DNA of 64,000 nt from Vermamoeba vermiformis (Eukaryota > Tubulinea > Echinamoebida), in assembly GCA_045837725.1 (NCBI GenBank), contig JBEWZL010000063.1, positions 186,001 to 250,000 of the forward strand. The letters run 5' to 3'. Made by a program: the position numbers and the translations under genes. The notes beneath the pieces are model-generated. The model worked only from the letters and a program-made list of their open reading frames with translations. It did no database searches and was not told the origin of the DNA. This document shows, in pieces, positions 43,846-56,085 of the stretch (its first letter is position 1; every line of letters begins with the position of its first letter).

Positions 43846-46293
43846 TTAAATATTATATCGTACCCAGTTCCAGTCTTCAGGACCCAAATGAGCCTTTTGC
43901 TGGTGTCCTAACGAGTCTACAGCACGAGCGCGAAGTTTGTACATGCCCACATCCAGCGTCAACTCCACGGAGAAATTATGCCACGCAAAAACGCCAATTC
44001 TTGGCTCTAATTTCGCTCGTTTCCATGTTTGTCCATCGTCAAGACTAACTTCGACGAGCGCGATCGATCGGTAAAATCCTCCGCCGACCCAGACTTTGCC
44101 GTGCCAGACATGCGTGCCAGCCGTCAGGAATCGATTTCGCTCCATAAATGACGGATAACCAATCGGTTTAATCATGGCACGTGGTCTGATTTCTTGAGAA
44201 GGCACGGCCAAGTCCAAATCAAAATGTTGTCGGACATAGCTGTAGCTGACCATTTGGTGTCCTTTGCATTTATGATCGACGACTTCAATCGACTGCAACC
44301 ACTTGACGTTGTTGTCGCCGTACCAGCCAGGCGTTAAAATTCTTAACGGGAAGCCGTGTTCGCGTAACAAAGGCACGCCATTGTTCTCCCAACAAACCAT
44401 CATGAAATCTACGATCGGATCCGTCACTTCAACAGCACGCTGGTAATATCTTAGTGCGTCTTCTTGTACTCCTGCGTCGTAGCCAGTGAACACAATGTCA
44501 ACGGCTTTGTCCGTCAAACCCACGTGCTGCAATAATAATCGCAAAGGTATGCCGGACCAAATATAGCAACCAAACGCTTGAAGTTGCCAAGGCACGTGAT
44601 GATTGAATCGAGGTTTCATGAGAGTTCTGCCGTTGCCTGAGCACTCCATGACCAATGGTTGACGAACTACAGCGTTTTTGCCAAAATTTTTCAATTCTTC
44701 TAAAGTCCATTCAGTCGGCTTTTGAACGCATCCGTGCACTTTGAGCTTGTAATTCTCGGGCTTGATATGCTGCACGTCAAAATGGATCAGCAAGTAGTGA
44801 TTGCCTAACGGAGTAATGTCTTCGCCGAGAGCTTCGAAGTGTGTGCCGTGATTTCTGAGAGCTAATGCGACTTCGACCTTATTGTAGCTGCCGTCGAGAT
44901 CGTCGGTGTGTTTGTCCGATTTTAGCCATTCAAAATAACTCTTGGTCTTGTCCACAGTACTTTGCACGACCATCGGAATATTTTTGATCTTTTCAACGAT
45001 AACGCTTCCGAATTCTTTCTTGTGGGCTTCTTTAATAGCGTTTTCGGTAGCGGAAATTTCCTCTTTTTGCAGCTGTTCCATTCTTTTTCGGTCTTCTTCC
45101 GATTGCGCATCCGGCACTTTTTCAAAGCGAGTTGTCGGAAGACCAATAGGTGGATACTCCTAAGCATTAGAATTAGTCAATGGATTTCGGGTAATATTGA
45201 CTATACCGTATTTGGATTTATCTCGGGAGGCTGGATCACTTCGGATGCTTTGTCAAGATGCGCCGGAACATTATGCAAAATTTCCGGTTTTGGAGCCATA
45301 AACTCGGATGGCATTAGCGGACCACCTCTTGCAGTATCAGGAAACAGCTCAAAACCATCTTTGCACGACCAATCAGGTTCGTGTCTTGGTTTTGGAATTC
45401 CTTGAAAGAATCCAGTGCGCAGATGGTACTTTCGGAGCACTTGCCACATCTGAACGAGCTGTTGGCCGTAGTTCAAATCTTGGTTAGGAGGTGGAGAAGG
45501 GTTTGGAATGGGTTGCGCTGAAGTTCCGGACACTTCGGCAAGATTTGGAACTTGGAGTGTTCGCATCCACTCGACGACCGGCAGCACGAGGGATTCTCGC
45601 TCCCATTCCCAGTTTTTCTTCCATACTTGTTCAATATTATCCAGATTGGCCAAGCCTATAACCAAGAGTAAGCTTAAATTAGATATTGCCGGATTGAAAA
45701 TTACAAGATCTGGCTTACGTACATTGTCTATCCTTAACGTCAGCCCCAATCCGTTCTCTTATGATTCTTAATTGTAGAATAAACGATTCTCCGCGCTCTA
45801 AACCGTGCGCGAACAATGACTCTCCGTTCTGAATCTGATCGCGTGCCAGCGGATAAATCATGGCTTGACGTAAGTAGTTGTTGATGACCAGGGCAGATAG
45901 AAGATCTATAATACTCTCTAGTACTTGCTTGTCATGCGCCGATAAGCTCTCGACGATTTTTTGTTTTTGATGGAGCAAATCCAGTTGCGCTTTTTGCCAC
46001 TCTTGCGTCATAGTTATCTGTTCATGAGTAAGGTGCGACTTCTGGCGCTTAGCAATAGCAAAATCACGCTTTCTTTCTTGAGACCAGTCCAAATCCGACG
46101 GTACTGCGGCGACAAAGGCTGCAGAATAAACTTGCTCTTCTTCAGAAGGCTTCATTTCGACATTTTTTCCATTAAGAAGATCTTTGAGGCGTATAAAGCG
46201 ATCTGATATCGCTTTAGCTTGCAGATCTAGAGCTTGCGAAGTGGTAGTGCCCCACCCGTAGCCCAGGAGAAAACTTGATCCAGTAAAAGCCAT
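43846..46293 (-). CDS. Sulfite-oxidase-like molybdenum enzyme with extra N-terminal region
   Basis: The C-terminal 370 or so residues (44930-43846) form the oxidoreductase molybdopterin domain and its Mo-co dimerisation domain. They include HFDVQHIKPENYKLKVHGCV, LVMECSGNGR with the Mo-ligand cysteine, FGCYIWSGIPLRLLL, EHGFPLRILTPGWYG, VKWLQSIEV, and WVGGGFYRSIALVEVSLDDG. This matches sulfite oxidase and the Mo part of nitrate reductase. No cytochrome b5 domain is present, as in plant-type sulfite oxidase. In front lie about 340 residues in two exons (about 46293-45723 and 45661-45207) that I do not recognise, with a helical first part (MAFTGSSFLLGYGWGTTTS) and a Trp-rich second. Phases join cleanly across both introns, so one protein is predicted. 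The TTG at 46308 upstream is not a start; ATG 46293 is. Confidence 0.82.
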
Positions 46294-46884
46294 TAATATG
46301 TGGTGCACAAAGCAAAATAGATATTGAATTGGTCAGACGTGACATTGCGAAGTCAATTTAAGGCTAAAGTAAGGAAATCTCGAACGGTAATTATTTTTTT
46401 TGATTACTTTGCGAGTTTCGGGTAATTTTTCGGAGGTCCTCCGATATAAATATGCCAAAAATAATGGGCTCTGATTGCAAAATAAATCAATCAACAGGAT
46501 TTCGGTACATAAATAATTGAATTGCATTATTCAAGTCCGTAAAACGCGTATTAAGCACTAGTAATGTGCAAAACCCTACTTACTTGTTCCTTGTTTACTG
46601 AGAAGCCTTCTGCCACGATAGTTCGGTTAAAGTATGCTATGTTTCTCTGCTCTCCTTTCTGTATGTGGATCCGAGTTGGGTAGTTCAATTTGAATTTAAG
46701 TTTTGGCATGGGTAACGAATGGTGCGAGGAAAGAGACCCTGTAACTATAGTTAAGAAATTCTTATTGTTAAAGTATTTGCTCAACGTACTAGGGATTTTC
46801 GGTACTAGATGTCGACGGATGCGTAAGCGAGGTACGATCAGGAGGGAATTATTTGAATCGAAGGTCCACTAAGCCATCCAGTTT
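46294..46884. other. Spacer, no gene seen
   Basis: This lies between the start of the molybdenum-enzyme gene and the stop of histidine kinase 1, both on the minus strand. Short open frames on either strand have no recognisable domain. Confidence 0.45.
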
Positions 46885-49800
46885 TCAGCTCTGATTTTCT
46901 TCGTTAACGTACTTGTCGCACACAGATTGAAGCTGCTCAAAGGTACAAGGCTTCGTAATCACTTCTTTCATGCCTGTTTTCAATGCCTCGTCTCGTGTTT
47001 CAGCCAACGCGTGTGCTGTTAATGCGACAATTGGAGTTGGATCTAGTCTTTCTTGAAGTATGGAAGCTGCTTCGAGACCATCTATAAAAAAGTAAGTTAC
47101 AATAAAAAACCAAAAATCAATTCTCGTGTCAAATGTCAAACAAACCAAAAATTTGTCAAAGTGTCAATTTTTTTCACGGATCCCGGACTTTATAAAAAAT
47201 GCGAATTAAACGATAATAAAATTAATGATATAATTACTTACTCATTTCAGGCATTTCAATGTCCATGAAGATCAAATCGTAGTGTTTTTCTTTCGTCTTT
47301 TCAATCGCTTCGCGACCGTTATTCGCAATGTCAACGCTACAATTCATCTTTTTTAGCATTGCTTTAATCACTAATTGATTGACTTTGTTATCCTACGCAA
47401 AAATCAAGTATTAGTACGCCGTTTAAATTGTGGATCCGATCTGTTATCGCTCGATCCGCTTACTTCAGCTAAGAGCAAAGATATTTTGTCAGGCTTCTCT
47501 AATGACTCTCTTAATGAAGGTGAGGCATTTTGATAACTGTGGATTAATGCTGTTTGTTTTTGACTTGGAACGCGAGGAATTGGAGCCAATCGATAATCGG
47601 GACTTAGATCCGGCTCTTGCGAGGTATTGCCATTAAAGTATTCAACAGTAGCTGTGATTTGCTTGTCTTCGCTCGGTACTTCATGATACGGAATGTAAAA
47701 ATAGAACGTTGTGCCTTCATTTTTCCCAGGGCTGAAAAACAAGATCCGGTCAGGATTCTATTACCATATTAGGAAACTTGGCGTATTACCTCATTACGGC
47801 AATGTCGCCTCCATGAAGAAGACAAATTCTCTTGCTAATCGCTATATTAGGAATGTCAGTACAGGTCGTAACAAGTGGCACGTCAAATTAGCTAGTTGAC
47901 ACGTGTCAAATATAATTTTGCGTACCTAACCCCAAACCACTTCCTCCGTACTTTGTACTCGTATCAGAATTTCCCTAAAGTTATGAAAATGATAAGCACT
48001 GAAAAAGTAAAAATGGACCAGATCGGATTCAGATCTATGAAGTCACGTACTTGTTCAAAGGCATCAAATATCTTCAACAAATTATTTTTTTCAATTCCAA
48101 TGCCGGTGTCTTTCACTGAAAATATTAAATAAGCTTTCTCTTTTTTTGATTGGCTGTCACCATTCCCGCTGTCAATTTTGAAGTCGTGGTCATCCGCGCT
48201 GCTAGCCAATAATTTCCGCTTAGAAAATACGGAGCTAGGCACTCGTAAAATCTGCGGTCTCGGAGATAACGTTGAAGTCCACGGAAGCGTTCCTAAACTG
48301 TTTCTTAATGACACTTTGACAGTGATTGTGCCTTGTTCAGTGAACTTGATGGCATTCGAAAGAAGATTGATCAACACTTGTCGAATGCGCAACGAGTCAC
48401 CGAGGAATTTTTGCGGCAATTTTTGAGTGTCAAAATTGACTTTGAGCTGGACTTTTGGATTCGCTGAGATTAACGGAGATACAACTTGCGTGCACGTGTC
48501 AATGAGCTCTTTCAAATTAACGCTTTCAATATGTAATTTCATCATCTGCGCTTCAATCTGAAAAAAAATCGTTAATTCTCCGCGGCCTAAAATTAGGGCT
48601 CAAAATACAAAAGTCATAAAAATCGACTGTAATTTGCGTTATTCCGTTACAAATATGATATAAATTGTATTATAAGGATATGTAATATTATTATGGCATA
48701 CCTTTGAGAAATCAAGCACGTCGTTAATAATTCCTAATAAATTGTTCGCACAATTCCTTGCGATCTGAATCAACTTCAATTGATCAGACGTAATGTTCTT
48801 AGCGCTATCTAATATATCAATAGCTCCAACTATTCCTACTAACGGCGTCCTACAAGATCCAGCGGTTAATTTTAAAGTGGGATCGGAATAAAGTCTGAAG
48901 AGGATTTCATCACGCGACAACAACGCGCAAACTCCCCTCGTGTTAACAATTGATAAGAATCATTTTCATATTGAATTAGGGTTATTATTGCAACTTACCG
49001 CAACTCATGCGACATCCGGCACAAAAATTCTGTCCATTGAGAAATAATCAATTAGTAACTATCAAGTGCCTATATTTTAGTGCGTATATTATTACCTGTC
49101 TTATATTGGTTCGCTTTAGCTATATCTGCAATAATTTGGGTATATTTCCGTTCATAACTCGCCATTATGACAAGCAGCGAGAAGTTTAAATAAAGAGAAT
49201 GTATCCTAAAATTAAATTTGTTAGTGCTTGACAATATTTTAAGGGAATATTGCGTAATTGAGAGAATCTAATGGCAAAAATTTTTGGGATGCCGTTGGAT
49301 CTTACGAAAAAATTCTTGTCATCTCTTCAGGTGATCTTGTTCCATTAAAATCGTATCCATTTTGCTCCATCACGTATAAAATGAACGTCGAGAGTACGTT
49401 ATAAGCGATACCAATTCCGATCCCCAAGTTGCCTATTAATTGTTAAAATTTATTAGTTTAATGCTCGGAAAATAGCCAAAATATAATTAAAATAATTACC
49501 ATATAGGACGTTAAAGAAAAATACTATAATGCCATGCCTGGACATTTGCGTCGTTATTCCTCCAAACATTACGCTCAATAAAAATACACAGAGCATTGTT
49601 CCACCAACCACTACTCCATTTGCAATGCGTATACTACTAGTATAGGCTAGTGCAATAATTCCGATTATTACTGAGACTAGAAAAACCAGGAATGGAACTG
49701 GATGCGCATGTTCATAGAGGTATGGCGGTGAAAACGGGAATAAACCAGCTAATAATAGCAATAGTGTGGCCTCGAATAATTTAAAATAAATATTGATGAG

Positions 49801-49914
49801 GTGCTTGACCTGCGGATTGGAAGTGTAGAGTTGAGCAAAATCCGCCGGAAGCCTCCGCATGAGCCAGGCCAATATTGCACGTTCGAATCGTAACGGCGAA
49901 AATGCTCGATCCAT
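46885..49914 (-). CDS. Membrane hybrid histidine kinase 1
   Basis: The ATG at 49914 leads into several membrane helices ([57 protein letters not shown] and more). Then come a helical linker ([19 protein letters not shown]) and the HisKA box [15 protein letters not shown] with the phospho-acceptor His, split by an intron. The ATPase domain has the N box [11 protein letters not shown], the G1 box DTGIGI and the F box FDAFEQ. The C-terminal receiver has [23 protein letters not shown] with the acceptor Asp, and TKPC with the conserved Lys. Hybrid kinases pass phosphate His-Asp-His-Asp, as in Dictyostelium and fungi. About nine exons. The gene is paralogous to 58196-61027, including the intron inside SHELR/TPLVG. 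One intron carries a perfect TGACACGTGTCA. Confidence 0.9.
47897..47908. promoter_or_regulatory. Perfect palindrome TGACACGTGTCA in an intron
   Basis: It lies in an intron of histidine kinase 1, between the exons for the F box and the final part of the ATPase domain. Confidence 0.6.
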
Positions 49915-50294
49915 GTTGTTGCATTACTAAATATATAAATAAATAATGGAAATGAGATTGCAAACCGAAATTTGTCAGAAGATACGAAAGTATACGAAAG
50001 TATATCCCACCCTCAAACACTTTTCCATCTTTAGCATAAAATAACATTAGTACCTAAAATAGTCCAATTAAACATGAAGCGTGCAAGATCTTGGTTTGCG
50101 AGCGGATCTGCTTTTCTTCGAATTGATTTTATCTCTCATCAGTACATGAACAAGAGTCTAAACAAAATTCTTCAAACAAACGGAAATCACATTGTATTTT
50201 CGCTTGCTGAAGGCTAATAATAAATACAATACAAAAATCGATCGCTGACTTTGGGAGGATCAGATGCATCCAGGACCAAGCCTCAAGAGTTCCT
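49915..50294. other. Spacer, no gene seen
   Basis: These 380 nt lie between the start of histidine kinase 1 and the stop of the RasGAP gene. They should hold the kinase promoter. A direct repeat (ATACGAAAGTATACGAAAGTAT, two copies of an 11-mer) occurs around 49980-50002. Confidence 0.45.
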
Positions 50295-53200
50295 CTAACT
50301 CAAGAAGTACTTGTTCAATAAAAACAATGTCTCGGGCACGTTCAAGGTGAAGTTATCCATTTCGTACGAATTGATACCTGTCTCTTTCTTGTCCAACAGA
50401 TCGTCCAACTCGAGCTTCAATTTGGCAACGACCACTATCAACAACACTTGTTAGTATAAATTACTAAAATATGAAAATGTTGTTACGTACATCCTGCCAA
50501 TTTGGCCTCAATGTCAAAAGTACCGTTCTCGATCGGATCCAACATCTTGATAAAGAGATTGATCTTCTTCCTGCAAAATAATAATTGAATTAATAACCTA
50601 AGCGCAATAATCAAGCTAAGATGTATCATATAAACGAGTATTAAGACCAATTCTGCCACGAAATTGCTCAAAAAGGATGGAATCCGGATCACATCCAGCG
50701 AAAAGTAAATTAGAGTCCTATAGGCGGTATAATACGTACTCTGAAGCACTCATTTCACTCTCGCCCATTTCGATAACACCACGCTTAACGAGCTCTTTGA
50801 AATGGAACTTTTGCACCATCTTCTTTCTGTGCTTCGAATTGCGGTACACGTTCTGACGGCACGAAATGAGATATTTTTGATATTCCATGAGCTGATTGTT
50901 CAAATAGCCTTGGTACTTCATAATATTCTTGTACGCTAATCGCAATCGTTCAAGTTCTTTCAGTTGCTGTTCTCGTCGGTTTGTTCGGTTTACAACTTTC
51001 TATAATATCATATTATTAATAAAACCATTCAAGTCAGCAAAATTAACTAGGAATTGTCCGAAGAAATTCTCCGAAAAAAAAATGAAATTAACTTACGAAA
51101 GCAACGTCACGCAAGAACTCGGAGTAATTCTTCTCGGGATCGACTTTGTTATGTTCCGTTAATATTTTCAAGTTGTCTTCCGTCTTAGTAACAAGACTTT
51201 GTAGGATTTTGTCGTTGGATGCGCTAGCATACTCGCGTGCTGCTTGAAGCACTTCCATCAACGTGTGTTGCCTGCATAAATCTCGTCAATAGCTGTAATA
51301 TTATACTAATGTCTATGATCATTCGTACCTCTTGCCAGTCTTGACAATTGCGCCCAAAATCTTGACCACATAATCAACGGTCTGCTCGTATCTGACATTG
51401 ATATTCGAGTCATCATCTAAATAAGGGTAATTAGCACTGTAGATTGATGTATGTACAATTAACGCATCGTACCGAGAATATTCTTCGTCAATTCTTTGAA
51501 TCGGTTCTCGAGAGTCAATTGCACCTCAGTATCTTTTTGACTCTCAGTCAGCGTCGGAACGTCTCCGAGATCAGCCATAATAATTCTATTCTGTTGTCAG
51601 TACGAGCGACTAATAGTGAGTCAACTAATATTACCTTAAGGGATCGTTGGCTTCAGGTGCAAGTTGGCCCAAGTGCCTGTACAACAACGCGTGGATCTCG
51701 GTGATTTCTTCCAGAGAGATAATAATGAAGGGCTTTTCAGTGCTATACAAGTCCATGTATTTGTTGACCTAAGCATAATTAGATATTTATACTATGGTGT
51801 ATATTTCTACTTACTTGCAAATACTCCTCGGGATCCGTTACATCCATCAAAGTCTTAAAGTATGACTCGACACTAGTGTACTTATTAGAAACGGTATCGT
51901 TGATTATAGAGCCATTGAAAACTTACGTTGGAATGTTCTTGCTAATCCAATCGTTCAAAGGCGTCATGACGTTCTTGTTCGGGAACAAATCCAAATTGAA
52001 CAAGCGTTGAAGAACAATAGAAATCTGCGCAACAATTAGCCTACTGTAATAAATAATAAGACTTTAAGACTTACCGTGATCAAGTTCTTTCGTTTTCCAG
52101 CAGGAGGAGCTTCAATGTCAAAAGCTTCAGGCGTGACAATGATCAAGTTCATGAAGCGATAAAACACGTAGTAGCCAATGACCTTAAGAATGTCTTGGTG
52201 GTTTGCCTTCGGGAATCTGGCTTGAGCACTAGCCATGATCTGTTTGCAAATCAAACGAAGACCGTAAGGCACACTGTTCACGTTGTCAATCGCGATCTTC
52301 AAGATGTCATCGCAAACTTTGGTCAATTGTGCCACGCGTTGCTGAAGAATATCTTGCACTTCGGTATTGCTGCTCAACTCTTCAACGGAGATATCAGTGT
52401 TCGTCTTGCCTTGTTGCTTTGCTAAGCCGTGATAAACCTGTCAAAAGTGTCAAAAAAATGACACGTGACACGTGTCTCAATTGTGACTTACAGCCAACGG
52501 CTTCAATTCGAATTCATAATCTTCGGTCAAGAACTTCTTCAAGTAGATGCCCAACGTGCTCTTCAAGAACTCAACACCTTGCTTTCGCTTGTTGTAAGTG
52601 ATCAACATCTTGGGAATGATTGAGTCTGTTTGAGTCAACTCGTTGATATCTGACTTGAGATGCTTGATTTCGTTCAACACGGCCAAATAGAACAGCTTCA
52701 GCAAGAGGTATTCTTCACGTGGTGCGAAGCTGTGTCCGAACAAGGTCAACAGAATCGTGTCCAAGAATTTAGTGACGGAGTCTGATTGTACCAAGAAGGT
52801 CCTTCACAAGGGACATGTCAGCAACTTTTTCACGAAAGTGAAGCATTACTTACAAGTTAGCGAGGTATCCAGGCTCAGTCTGCAGCAGGTAGAACAAGTG
52901 ACTGTAGATTTCAACTCGTTTGGGCGCTAACAAATCGATTTTTGATCGAGGAGATTCGAGCACCGCCTTCGTCTTGGCTTTGCGCTCTTGACGATCCAAT
53001 TCCTAATTAAAGCAAGATACTTAGTATTTTGATAGTGGCCTAGAGGTACTATATATACATACTTGAATGGAAGTTCTGTTTGCAATAAGTAGCGAGATCT
53101 TTTTCTCGAGTTTCTTGAGTTCCTGCTCCAACGAATAGTTCTTTCTGTTCTCTTGAATAATCATTCGCTTCAATTCTCCGATTTCTGAGTGCATGTGGTT

Positions 53201-55188
53201 AGTTTAAGAGCTATAATTATATGGATGATTGCTCGTACCTAAGATCCAGGCCTTGTCGTCTGCTTGATCGGGACTCAACGCCATAATATTTTGCATTTCA
53301 TCAATGCTCAAGTTACCGTTCTTCATTCTCTCAGCCTTAAGCTTGTACTCAGCCATTTCTCTTAACAACATTCGAACTTGAAGGGTCAAAAGCAAGCACT
53401 TTCGTTCCATGATGAAAACCGAATCCGGGATCAAGGCTTGTACGTCGAGATCTTTTGCTACTTGAATGGCATTGGCGGTAACAACACCTTCGTGGATAGG
53501 ACGCTCGAGGTCAGCCAATAAATCATCAAAAGCAGGATCCGCTGGAGTTTCAACCGGATCAACGGAAGTGGAACTCGTTGTAGCTTGCTTCTCCATGCTA
53601 GTCGAGACATCTGTTTAGTTAATAAAATGCAGTTAGATTCGACGCACGTAAATTCAGTCAAAAATGCGTGATAAAAATACTCTTTCGTATCGGATTTAAA
53701 CTTACTAGTCGATCGAGAAAAGCTCAGACGAGTTTGGATAGGCAAACGAGAGCGTGATAATGACAGTCTAGGAACTGCCCCTCTGAATGAGCCTGAAGTG
53801 GACAAAGTTGCTGTTGGAGCAGGAGTAGTGTTCGTGGCAGCTGCGCGTGTTGGTGAAACGGATCCTGATCTGGTCGTACTAACAATGCTAGAATTGGTGC
53901 CAGATGATGCACTAGACTTTCTCCAGTTAATAGGGCTGTTGCTACCGGATCCAGGGTTACCAGAAACGATTGGTACTGGCGGATTCGCTACGCGTCCACT
54001 CATTGCAGAAACATCGTCGTCTGTAACTTGTTTGGGCGCCATTTGTCGTGGAGAAGCAGGATTAGATGAGTTATTGCTCGAAGTAGCATTTGTAGCGCGA
54101 GGACTATTTTGCCAAGCCAGATTCGGTACTTGTCGTGGGGTAAGTCCAGTTCTAGGGCTTTCAATGGCCGAAGATGGCGTCGATGAGGCATCACTGGCAC
54201 GACTAGGAGGAGGTGTACGAGGATCAGTCGCTGTTTCAGCTGTTGAACTACGAGAACTGTTGTCGCCGCTCGAAGTACCAGATTTGAGTTGTTGCTGCTT
54301 CAAAGCGATCTCTTGTAGCTTTCTTTCTACCTCTGCTTGTCGCTCCGACAGCTCCTTAAGCTTATTTTCTTCATCTGAAATAAAATAACCATTGTAAGAT
54401 CACGTGCACCAAAAATGATTATTTTGCGTCCGCAACACAAATTTCGATTAAATTAGCGTGCAATTGCTATCTCATATTTAGAATTAGTTATGACGAATTT
54501 TTTTAGACCGAAATTATTTCAAAACGACGATACGGAAAGCGGATCTAGCCGTTGCCAATCAAAAATTGCAATCTTCGTAATATTAAGAATCAAAAATAAG
54601 CGCCTGTGCGCGTTGATGTCCAATAATATATAAAATAATTTCCAATATTTAACGCTTAAATAAAACGGGAAACACGAAATTGCTAACGAGTCCCATCTCG
54701 CCCAAGCACACAATATTTGACGAATGAATCACATACCTGCGTTCCAAACACCTTCTCCTGGTGGTCTATATGATCCTAATTGAAAACCTCGCTTCGGCGG
54801 TGTTGATTGACTGGATACCGTGCTCGTTTGAAATTGTTTGTTGCTGGGAGAGCCCGCAGCAGGCTGTGTATTTTGTGATTGTTGTAATTGTGTGCCTGTC
54901 GATACGTGGTATTAGTACCGCTGTGCCGATATTTCTGTATTCCACAGATGTGACAATAAAAAAATCGTCTATCGAATCTTTTGAAATTAAAGCCAACGGT
55001 CCGTTGAATAATCTCATAATTATTTGTAAATCATAATAATAATTTTGATAATTACCTTGAGAATTGTTGGAGTTAGCAATTGGGATGGGATTTGACGCTG
55101 CAACATTTTCTCTTGGACTCGTCGGTGTATTATTGCTGGCTGCCGTCGGATTTGACCGCTGCGATCCTAATAAAAATCTACTAGACAT
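50295..55188 (-). CDS. IQGAP-related RasGAP (DGAP1/GAPA type)
   Basis: The first exon is at 55188 (MSSRFLLGSQRSNPT). Exons down to about 53700 encode a roughly 300-residue Ser/Thr/Asn/Pro-rich region with a short coiled coil (DEENKLKELSERQAEVERKL). Then come a helical region (about 53600-53000) and the RasGAP domain (about 52800-51700: FAPREEYLLLKLFYLAVL, SVPYGLRLICKQI, VIGYYVFYRFMNLIIVTPEA). After it follows the RasGAP_C/IQGAP C-terminal region to VPETLFLLNKYFLS and TAG at 50295. There is no calponin-homology domain and no IQ motif. This is the layout of Dictyostelium DGAP1 and GAPA, which bind Rac and cortexillin at the cell cortex and act in cytokinesis. About fifteen exons. The long disordered N-terminus is unlike those proteins. 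Confidence 0.88.
52459..52476. promoter_or_regulatory. Two overlapping TGACACGTG sites in an intron
   Basis: TGACACGTGACACGTGTC holds two overlapping CACGTG cores in one RasGAP intron, followed by further TGTCA half-sites toward the intron end. It is a near-duplicate of the perfect palindrome seen elsewhere. Confidence 0.5.
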
Positions 55189-56085
55189 TTTGACTGATTT
55201 AATAAACTTCTATTCTAGATGGAACGCATCCGGATTGTCTGTCAAAGTTGACCGTGGAATAAATAAATATGCAAATATCTCTTTGTACTGCACGGTTGTA
55301 ATAGTGTTACTATGCGCAAAAAATCTTGAGAACAAAGTAAAGATACGATTTTGTGTCATCGTTCGTCAATTTGCTCGTGACATCTTGACACAAATCCAGA
55401 CTAAACAACCACAAATCTGTTCTACACGTTAACTATTAATTATTATTGGCTCAAGCAAATCTTGGAGACTCGGTTAGGTGCTAAAATTGGAATTACGCCT
55501 CCGCTTTCGAAAAAAAACGGCTGCAATAAACAGACCTCTCCCGTTCTAGCTAATTAATTGAATAGTAACAAAATATGTTAATTAATTCGTGACGCAGAAA
55601 TTAATAGAAAGTTTGTAGTAGCACATACAAGTAAAATACGGATGGAGTTAGATTCGACATCCGAGACCGACGACACGGTCCAAAATAAGATATAATCGTT
55701 AATTCTATTATTTTTTATCTCACAGGATTGCTGTATTTGATCTCAAATAAAGAATCCTAGTTGTGTTGGTCGGGGAAAATAAGGGGCACGACCGTTACAA
55801 ATCATTTAAGTGAACTGAACAACCCGATAACAACAATATTTTCGCTAATGAAGTCACTATAGCAATTAACGTAATAATAACATTCAAAGTTGAGTCAGAA
55901 AACGTAACCCGATAACTAGATCAACCTGGTAAGGCCCTAAATACCACTAAAATAAATTAAAAATTCTACTAATAATACACATTCATTTTCTTTATCGATT
56001 TTCGGAAGTAGGTACAATTATTTTGAGCTAATTCGTAATTTTCCCTCAAAAAATGTAATGCAACTCCGAACAATCCCCCAAATTG
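55189..56085. other. Spacer between divergent genes, no gene
   Basis: About 900 nt lie between the RasGAP start (minus) and the SAM-phosphatase start (plus). It is AT-rich, with only short open frames lacking any domain. It likely carries both promoters. No RNA gene was recognised. Confidence 0.5.

Noticed and set aside
46551-46784. 77-codon minus-strand frame between two genes
   Set aside because: No homology is recognised, and there is no evidence of splicing to either neighbour.
53798-54388. 196-codon open frame on the plus strand
   Set aside because: It is antisense to the low-complexity N-terminal exon of the RasGAP gene and has no domain or splice support.
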